The position numbers were made by a program, and so were the translations under genes. From positions 1 to 64,000 of the forward strand of contig JAGFJD010000380.1 of assembly GCA_024102975.1 (NCBI GenBank): a stretch of DNA of 64,000 nucleotides, in the 5' to 3' direction. Source of the DNA: Phaeodactylibacter sp. GTDB lineage: Bacteria; Bacteroidota; Bacteroidia; Chitinophagales; Saprospiraceae. The notes under the pieces are model-generated. The model did no database searches, had not been told where the DNA came from, and saw only the letters and a program-made list of their open reading frames with translations. Below are positions 58,009 to 64,000 of the stretch, piece after piece; positions within the stretch are counted from its first letter, which is position 1; each line of letters begins with the position of its first letter.

Positions 58009-59625
58009 CTATTCCAGGTTGCCCACCGGTTTAAAAATCCGCTTGAAATTGATGCGGCTGAAGATGTTGTTGCCTTCCTTGCTGGTGGAAAACCAGATGA
58101 TCACCGGTTTGCCCACGACGTGGTCTTCGGGAACGAAGCCCCACACCCGCGAGTCTTCGGAATTGTGGCGGTTGTCGCCCATCATCCAGTAGTAATTCAT
58201 GCGGAAGGTGTACTTGCTGGCTTCCTGTCCGTTGATGTAGATTTTTCCGTCGCGGACGGCCAGCTCGTTACCTTCATAGACTTCGATGATGCGGCGGTAA
58301 AGCGCCAGGTTTTCCGGGCTGACCTTCACCGTAGCCCCTTTTTGGGGAATGTACACCGGCCCGTAATTGTCGGCGGTCCAGCCCGGGAAATGCTCCTGGT
58401 CATGGGGGAAGAATTTGCCGCTGTTGCCGTCGAGCTGCCCCATATCCACCGGCGTCACCTGGATGTTGGGGTCGAGGGCTTCCACCTTTGCCTTTTGTTC
58501 GTCGGACAGGATGATGACATAGGAGAGGTTGCCCTGCTGGGCGATGATATCGCTGCTGGAGATTCCCCATTCGGAGAATTTCCGGGTATTGACGCCGCCG
58601 GCCGGGAAATTGACGACGTACATGAACTGGAGGTGTTTGGGGTTTTGTGCCGGCTGCCCGTTGATGTATACCTGCCGGTCGATGACCTGGAGGCTGTCGC
58701 CCGGGACGCCGATACAGCGTTTGATGTAGTGGTCTTTTTTATCCATGGGGCGGGTGACCAGCTTTTTGGTGCCCGATTGGATTTGCCGGGCCTGGTCCGG
58801 CGGCACGGCGCCGCGCCGGAAATCGTAGATGCTCCAGGTGCGGTCCGGGAAAACGTAGACGCTGTCTCCTTCCGGGAAGTTGAACACGACGGGGTCGTTG
58901 CGGTCGATGGTTTCCAGGGCCGGCAGCCGGTAGTAGGGCAGGCTGGGTTTCTTCAGGTAAGACTCCGTATTGAGGATGGGAATGCGGTTGTGCAGCAGGG
59001 GCACCATAACGACCGTTTCGGGAGTCCGGATGCCGTAGTGGGCTTTGCTGACGAAGAGGAAGTCGCCGACCAGCAGGGATCCCTCCATAGAAGGCGTGGG
59101 GATGACATAGGCCTCAATGAGGAACATGCGGATGAACGCCGCGGCAAAGACGGCGAAGATGATGGCCTCGGCCCATTCCCGGGCAGCTGATTTGTGGTAC
59201 GGATTGCCGGACTGCAGTTTCTGGAGGCGGCGCGCCTGGTTTTTCTCCGCCGCTTCAGCAATCTGCGCCTTGTATTCCCGCTCCTTCTCCAGGGTGGGCC
59301 CGTCGTACTGCTCTTCTTCCTTAAAAGCGAGGTAGAAAAAGAAGAACGGCGCAAAGAGCACCGCTACCACACTGTGCCAGAACTCGTATTTCCGGAAAGA
59401 ACGCACCATGTCAATGGCCATTCCGGCATAGATGAAGATATTGACCATGGGCAACAGGAGCCAGGCAGCATGCCATCCTTTGCGGCCGATGAGCCGGCAC
59501 CATACGACGAAGTTAAGCCCCGGAACCAGGCCCTTCCATCCCGCCTCGCCCGCCCTGGGAAACAAAAAGAAGAGGCTGATGCTCAGCAGGATGTAAGAAA
59601 CGATCAGTAAAATCAGAAACCACAT
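58009..59625 (-). CDS. lepB: Signal peptidase I with N-terminal membrane extension
   Basis: A 538-residue type I signal peptidase. The catalytic serine is Ser179 (IPTPSMEGSLLVGDFLFV) and the general-base lysine is Lys302 (HYIKRCIGVPGDSLQV). Between them lies an unusually long insertion of about 120 residues. The end has MNYYWMMGDNRHNSEDSRVW GFVPEDHVVGKP (in two parts), the family box with SGDNRxxSxDSR-like residues. An extra N-terminal region of about 110 residues with three to four membrane helices (similar to DUF5684-type modules) precedes the usual single membrane helix (about residues 150-170). It removes signal peptides on the periplasmic side. The role of the extension is unknown. Confidence 0.9.
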   Translation of the reverse strand: MWFLILLIVSYILLSISLFFLFPRAGEAGWKGLVPGLNFVVWCRLIGRKGWHAAWLLLPMVNIFIYAGMAIDMVRSFRKYEFWHSVVAVLFAPFFFFYLAFKEEEQYDGPTLEKEREYKAQIAEAAEKNQARRLQKLQSGNPYHKSAAREWAEAIIFAVFAAAFIRMFLIEAYVIPTPSMEGSLLVGDFLFVSKAHYGIRTPETVVMVPLLHNRIPILNTESYLKKPSLPYYRLPALETIDRNDPVVFNFPEGDSVYVFPDRTWSIYDFRRGAVPPDQARQIQSGTKKLVTRPMDKKDHYIKRCIGVPGDSLQVIDRQVYINGQPAQNPKHLQFMYVVNFPAGGVNTRKFSEWGISSSDIIAQQGNLSYVIILSDEQKAKVEALDPNIQVTPVDMGQLDGNSGKFFPHDQEHFPGWTADNYGPVYIPQKGATVKVSPENLALYRRIIEVYEGNELAVRDGKIYINGQEASKYTFRMNYYWMMGDNRHNSEDSRVWGFVPEDHVVGKPVIIWFSTSKEGNNIFSRINFKRIFKPVGNLE

Positions 59626-59914
59626 AACTTAAGTTTAATTATCGGCCTGCAAAGATAAACGAAAAAATGAGGATGCAGGTATCCGGCAAAAGGTAAGATG
59701 GACAAAAGTCCGGCTTTGGTTGACAAAAACAGGCATTCGATAGAAGAGTATCGCATCGGGGGCCCTATTGCTAAAAAAATGTCAAAACACACGGTAAAAA
59801 AACGCCGGCCGGCACAATTACTCCTTTTTCATTATCTTTACGGATTCAGCCACATACGCCAGCATCAAACCAGTGAATAAACCGAATTAATTCAGCCGAT
59901 CCTTCAGACAACCC
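59626..59914. other. 289-bp divergent intergenic region
   Basis: It separates the divergent signal peptidase and hybrid sensor genes. A TATCTTTA octamer at 59833-59840 resembles a -7 box with one change and lies about 75 bp before the start at 59915. No other gene was seen; one short open frame (59698-59880) is not supported. Confidence 0.4.
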
Positions 59915-62900
59915 ATGCGTAGACTGGTTGCAACATGTTTTTATCTGTCGCTCTTCTGCTGTCCCTGGTTTTGCCCGGCGCAAACTATGGGCTTCGACCA
60001 TATTACCATCAACCAGGGCCTGGCCAACAACACCATTTACGCCATCGTGGAAGACCAGGACGGCTTCCTCTGGTTCGGCAGCCGGGACGGCCTGCACCGC
60101 TACGACGGCTATGATTTCAAAATCTTTAAAGCCGACCCGGAAGACAGCCTGTCGCTTTCCGGCAACAACGTACAAACCTTATTCCGGCATCCCAACGGAG
60201 ACATCTGGGTAGGGCTCAAGACGGGCGGGCTGTGCATCTTCAGGAGAGCAACTCAGCGCTTCCAGCCCAACCCTTTCAACGGGAACATCTTTCCGGACTG
60301 GGGGCAGCTGTCCGTACAGGCTATCTTTCAGGATTCCTACGGCGATTACTGGATAGGGACAGCCGGCCACGGCGTGATCCGGATCGATTCTGCCTTCCGG
60401 GAGTTCAGGAGCTACTCTCTGTATCCGGACGGCCAGCCAGGGAATATTTTCAGCTACTTCTGCTTCTCCTTCGCCGAAGATGATGCCGGGAATATCTGGA
60501 TGGGGACCGAGGGAAACCGCGTCCCCTACTACGACAGGGAGAGCGGCGCCATCAAAGAACTGGCGCCAAACAACGGGCCCGGCTTTCGCTATTCCTACAG
60601 CAAAGCGCTGCTCTATCACGAGGGGAAACTGTGGATCGGCACAGAAGGCGACGGCCTGTACGTTTACGATACCAACAAAAAGGCCTTCACTGCCCGGGCC
60701 CTGGGCCAGAAGCTGATCAAAGATATCGCGAGAGACAGCAGCGGGCGGATACTGATCTCCACCGACGGTGCCGGGCTGTTCATCACCCGGGGGGAGGAAG
60801 GGCCCTTCCAGAACATCCAATTCTCCCCTACCTTAGTTAACAGCCTAAACACCAATGGCTTATACGATATATACGTCGACAGCAACAACAACATCTGGAT
60901 CGGCAGTTTCAACGGCGGGGTCAATGTCCACAAATCTCAGAAAGCCAACTTCCTGACCTACCTGCAATCCTCATCCATCACCGACGCGCCCGGCAACCAG
61001 TCCGTCCTCGCCTTCTGCGAAGACAGCCGGGGCGACATCTGGATCGGAAAAGACGGCGGGGGGCTGGTCCGGTTCAACCCGGCCACCCAGTCACAGACGA
61101 CTTATAATTTCTCGGCGGATGACCCGGGCAGCGTCAGCAGCAATGTGATCACTGCTTTATTCGAAGACAGCAAGGGCAACCTCTGGGTAGGCACCTTTGC
61201 CCACGGGTTGAACCGTTTCGACCGGCGGCGGAATATTTTTGAACACTACGAACACGATCCCTCGGACCCGTACAGCCTGAGCAACAACAACGTGTGGGCT
61301 ATCGAAGAGCGGCAGGACGGAAGCCTCTGGATCGGCACCCTGGGCGGCGGGCTGGAAAAGTTCGACTATGCCAACGGGCGCTTTTACCACTTCACGCCCG
61401 CACCTGGCGACGCGTCCAGCCTCTCGGGGCTCAACGTGCAGGTGCTGCTCGCCGATAAGGCAGGCAACTTGTGGATCGGCACAGAATACGGCGGGCTGAA
61501 TAAGCTGGTCTCCGAGGAACAGGGCTTCCGGGCATGGAAAAAAGATGAAAAAAACAGCGCCAGCCTCCGGGCCAATTCCGTATTGTGCCTGCACCAAAGC
61601 AGAGACGGGCACCTGTGGGCGGGCACGGAGGGCGGCGGCCTGCACCTGCTGCTGGAAGGCGAACAGGGCTTCCGCAACTACTCTGTCAAAGACGGGCTGC
61701 CGTCCAACGTCGTCAATGCCATTGAAGAAGATGATAAAGGAGTCTTGTGGATCAGCACCAATATGGGCCTTTCCGCCTTCAACCCCAAAACCGGCGAATT
61801 CACCAACTATGATAAAAACGACGGGCTGCAGTCCAACCAGTTCAACCGCAGCGCCTCCCTCACCACCCGCTCGGGAGATATGTACTTCGGCGGCATTCAC
61901 GGCGTCAATGCTTTCCACCCAGAAAAAGTAACGGCCAATAGCAACCTGCCCCGCATCGTTTTCACAGATTTCAAACTCTTCAACCAATCCGTCCCGGTCG
62001 GGCACTACCAGGGAAGGGCGATCCTTCCGCGGCCGCTCAACGAAGAACCCACCATAACGCTGAAGTATTCCGACAATGTTTTCACCATAGAATTTGCGGC
62101 CATAGAATTTACCAACCCCTCCAAAAACAGGTACGCCTATCAACTGGAGAATTTCGAAGGGGAATGGAATGTCGTCGACGCTACCCACCGCCGGGCGACC
62201 TATACCAACCTGGATGCCGGCGAATACACTTTCAAAGTCAAAGCCTCCAACAACAGCGGCGTCTGGAACACGACTCCCCGGCCCATCCACATTATTGTGA
62301 CCCCTCCCTTCTGGGAAACCTGGTGGTTCCGGCTGCTGGCCACCCTGCTGATCTTAACCATGATCATCCTGTTCATCCGGTTTCAGAACGAGAAACGCAA
62401 AGAGGAACACCAACGGCAGCTGATGAAAAAAGAAAGGGAAATCCTGCAGCTCAGAAACGAAAAGCTCAACCGGGAGATAGAACGGAAAAACGCCCAGCTC
62501 TCCGCCGCCCTGCTGCAATCCGCCCACAAGAATAATTCCCTGACCGGCCTGAAAAAAGAACTCGCCGATCTGTCGCAGGAACAGAACGGAGGGGCCGGCC
62601 ACAAGAAGGAAATCCGCCAGTTGATCCGCAAGATCGACCACGAGATTGATTCTGAAGATTACTGGGAGCAATTCCACCTCAATTTCGACCAGGTCCATCA
62701 ACAATTTTCCGCCCGGCTCCATCAGGAACATCCCCAGCTTTCCGTCAACGATATCCGCCTGTGTTGCCTCATCAGGATCAATATGACCAACCGGGAGATC
62801 GCCTCCATCCAGAATGTATCCGTGGGGGCCGTCGAAAAAAGCAAGTACCGCCTGAAAAAGAAACTCAACCTGGAAAAAGAAGAAGACCTCAACACCTACC

Positions 62901-62917
62901 TCCTGAATTTCTCCTGA
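59915..62917 (+). CDS. Membrane-bound sensor-regulator: two beta-propellers, Y_Y_Y domain, coiled coil and LuxR-type HTH
   Basis: A 1000-residue protein with a signal peptide (1-23, ends FCPAQ). About fourteen blades with the pattern GxIWIGTxGGGL.xF between residues 25 and 690 fit two seven-bladed propellers; a Y_Y_Y domain follows (about 700-795; YAYQLENFEGEWNVV). A membrane helix is at about 801-824 (FRLLATLLILTMIILFIRF), a coiled coil at about 830-900, and a LuxR/GerE-like HTH at about 957-984 (MTNREIASIQNVSVGAVEKS). No histidine kinase or receiver is present, so it is a one-component membrane regulator that couples extracellular sensing directly to DNA binding. Directly downstream lies a SusC-like receptor gene, its likely target. 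Confidence 0.87.
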   Translation: MRRLVATCFYLSLFCCPWFCPAQTMGFDHITINQGLANNTIYAIVEDQDGFLWFGSRDGLHRYDGYDFKIFKADPEDSLSLSGNNVQTLFRHPNGDIWVGLKTGGLCIFRRATQRFQPNPFNGNIFPDWGQLSVQAIFQDSYGDYWIGTAGHGVIRIDSAFREFRSYSLYPDGQPGNIFSYFCFSFAEDDAGNIWMGTEGNRVPYYDRESGAIKELAPNNGPGFRYSYSKALLYHEGKLWIGTEGDGLYVYDTNKKAFTARALGQKLIKDIARDSSGRILISTDGAGLFITRGEEGPFQNIQFSPTLVNSLNTNGLYDIYVDSNNNIWIGSFNGGVNVHKSQKANFLTYLQSSSITDAPGNQSVLAFCEDSRGDIWIGKDGGGLVRFNPATQSQTTYNFSADDPGSVSSNVITALFEDSKGNLWVGTFAHGLNRFDRRRNIFEHYEHDPSDPYSLSNNNVWAIEERQDGSLWIGTLGGGLEKFDYANGRFYHFTPAPGDASSLSGLNVQVLLADKAGNLWIGTEYGGLNKLVSEEQGFRAWKKDEKNSASLRANSVLCLHQSRDGHLWAGTEGGGLHLLLEGEQGFRNYSVKDGLPSNVVNAIEEDDKGVLWISTNMGLSAFNPKTGEFTNYDKNDGLQSNQFNRSASLTTRSGDMYFGGIHGVNAFHPEKVTANSNLPRIVFTDFKLFNQSVPVGHYQGRAILPRPLNEEPTITLKYSDNVFTIEFAAIEFTNPSKNRYAYQLENFEGEWNVVDATHRRATYTNLDAGEYTFKVKASNNSGVWNTTPRPIHIIVTPPFWETWWFRLLATLLILTMIILFIRFQNEKRKEEHQRQLMKKEREILQLRNEKLNREIERKNAQLSAALLQSAHKNNSLTGLKKELADLSQEQNGGAGHKKEIRQLIRKIDHEIDSEDYWEQFHLNFDQVHQQFSARLHQEHPQLSVNDIRLCCLIRINMTNREIASIQNVSVGAVEKSKYRLKKKLNLEKEEDLNTYLLNFS

Positions 62918-63133
62918 CCCTGATTTTCGCGCTTGTCCAGCATTTGTCCAGCATTAATTTTCGGTTTTTTGTATCAACATCAACTACATTTACCGAACAT
63001 AGTTTCAGGGCTATACTGACACAAGGCTCTAATATTTTAAAGCGGCTTTTCTCACATGTAGATCCATATCAACAGTCTTTATGCTCATTACCAACGTAGC
63101 CCTCGGCAAGAGAGGCTGAAAAAAACAAACTGT

Positions 63134-64000
63134 ATGAAACAAATTCTGCTCACCTTAGTCGTGTCGTGCCTGTGGACGGCAGGGCTGCTGGCCCAGGAAC
63201 GAACCGTCACCGGCACGGTCACTTCCGCCGACGACGGCCTCGGCATCATCGGGGCCAATATCCTGGTCAAGGGAACATCTACCGGCACTATCACGGATTT
63301 TGAAGGCAATTATGAACTGAAAGTACCCGGCCCGGAAGCCGTGCTGGTCTTTTCCTACACCGGCATGAGATCCGAAGAAATCAACGTGGGAGACCAAACG
63401 CGGATCGACCTCGTCATGCAATCCAGCGCCGAACTGCTCGAAGAAGTCGTAGTGGTGGGTTACGGCGTACAAAAGAAAAGGGTGTCCACCGGCGCCATCT
63501 CCAAGTTGTCAGACGAAAACCTGGACGGGTTCAAAGTACAGGATGTCCAGTCCGCTTTGGAAGGCCAGGTAACCGGCCTGATCGTCAATGAATCTTCCGG
63601 GCAACCCGGGGCAGGCAAAGCGATCCTGATTCGCGGCATCAGCACCAATGGCGACAACACCCCGCTGTTCATTGTCGACGGCCTGCAGGTCAACAGCATC
63701 GACAATATTAACCCCGGCGACGTCGAGTCGATCGACGTATTGAAAGATGCGGCATCGAGTGCGATCTACGGGGCGCGGGCGGCCAACGGCGTGGTGATCA
63801 TTACCACCAAAAAAGGGGTCGAAGGAGTAAGCGCAATTACTTATGAGGGATTTACTTCGGTTTCCAACCCCTGGAAGCTGCCCGAAATGCTCGGCGCCGA
63901 AGATTATATCACCCTGACCCGCGAAAAATTTGAGAATGGAGGCCAGGCGTCCTCCCTGGAAACGTTGGGCTTCCCGGCCGTCGGCGAACAAACGGAAAAC
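63134..64000 (+). CDS. SusC/RagA-type TonB-linked outer-membrane protein, N-terminal part (3' partial)
   Basis: The gene runs off the right edge; 289 codons are visible from the ATG at 63134. A signal peptide (MKQILLTLVVSCLWTAGLLA) precedes a CarboxypepD_reg-like domain (about 24-100; TVTGTVTSADDGLGIIGANI), then EEVVVVGYGVQKKRV, the TonB-box-like segment, and the plug domain (about 115-235) with GQPGAGKAILIRGIS and YGARAANGVVIITTK. SusC proteins import oligosaccharides or peptides across the outer membrane with a SusD partner, which should lie just outside. Its position 216 bp behind the hybrid sensor-regulator suggests that the two form a sensor-uptake unit. The substrate is unknown. Confidence 0.93.
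   Translation, partial: MKQILLTLVVSCLWTAGLLAQERTVTGTVTSADDGLGIIGANILVKGTSTGTITDFEGNYELKVPGPEAVLVFSYTGMRSEEINVGDQTRIDLVMQSSAELLEEVVVVGYGVQKKRVSTGAISKLSDENLDGFKVQDVQSALEGQVTGLIVNESSGQPGAGKAILIRGISTNGDNTPLFIVDGLQVNSIDNINPGDVESIDVLKDAASSAIYGARAANGVVIITTKKGVEGVSAITYEGFTSVSNPWKLPEMLGAEDYITLTREKFENGGQASSLETLGFPAVGEQTEN

Overview
The window is from a GC-rich member of the Bacteroidota, most likely of the Saprospiria (Lewinella/Phaeodactylibacter-like). The evidence is two large surface proteins ending in the type B sorting domain of the type IX secretion system (NAFSPNGDG motif), a chitinase with a type A sorting tail, a SusC/RagA outer-membrane receptor, a propeller/Y_Y_Y regulator, and TAnnTTTG-type -7 promoter boxes without clear Shine-Dalgarno sequences. 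No rRNA, tRNA, CRISPR array, complete transposase or phage module was seen.

Layout. 1-5.0 kb: tail of a YfhO-like membrane protein, then a 1515-residue secreted M43-type metalloprotease. 5.0-13.5 kb: a mixed-strand surface-glycan locus with three family-4 glycosyltransferases, UDP-GlcNAc 2-epimerase, a methyltransferase, a sulfotransferase and a flippase. 13.5-16.4 kb: an ABC importer of the TrpXYZ type (ATPase, permease, lipoprotein). 16.7-18.6 kb: a cystathionine gamma-synthase-family enzyme divergent from an Lrp/AsnC regulator. 19-26.4 kb: GH3 lipoprotein, GxxExxY protein, a 0.5-kb palindromic repeat array, a second M43-like protease that seems truncated, a membrane protein and a DUF4256 protein. 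26.4-27.2 kb: a decayed stretch with remnants of a TonB-dependent receptor and an MscS channel. 27.2-37 kb: an MDR oxidoreductase and a 2816-residue surface protein with about 25 Ig/PKD-like repeats. 37-40 kb: small genes (DUF433, zinc ribbon, YbaK, MOSC, two hypotheticals).

40-47 kb holds a 2-oxoacid:ferredoxin oxidoreductase pair (alpha; fused beta-gamma) and a periplasmic molybdenum hydroxylase operon (cytochrome c, 2Fe-2S subunit, molybdopterin subunit) behind a TetR gene. Matching dyads lie in front of both TetR and the operon, which suggests a closed regulatory circuit. 47-52 kb: a lipoprotein and a three-gene unit of a TPR-AAA ATPase with two TPR membrane proteins, a candidate undescribed membrane-associated machine. 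52-60 kb: fatty acid hydroxylase, cysteine synthase-like enzyme, Nudix hydrolase, small secreted protein, GH18 chitinase, amidase and an extended signal peptidase I. 60-64 kb: a membrane-anchored sensor with a LuxR-type HTH and the start of a SusC-like receptor that it probably controls.

The intergenic DNA is unusually rich in structured repeats: two small elements with terminal inverted repeats flanked by perfect 9- and 10-bp direct repeats, a 226-bp palindromic element abutting a stop codon, a 105-bp double-hairpin (REP-like) sequence present twice, and several arrays of 6-10 bp units, some folded into inverted halves. These and the TPR-AAA unit are the most interesting parts of the window. 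All functional names rest on motif recognition by eye; no search was run.
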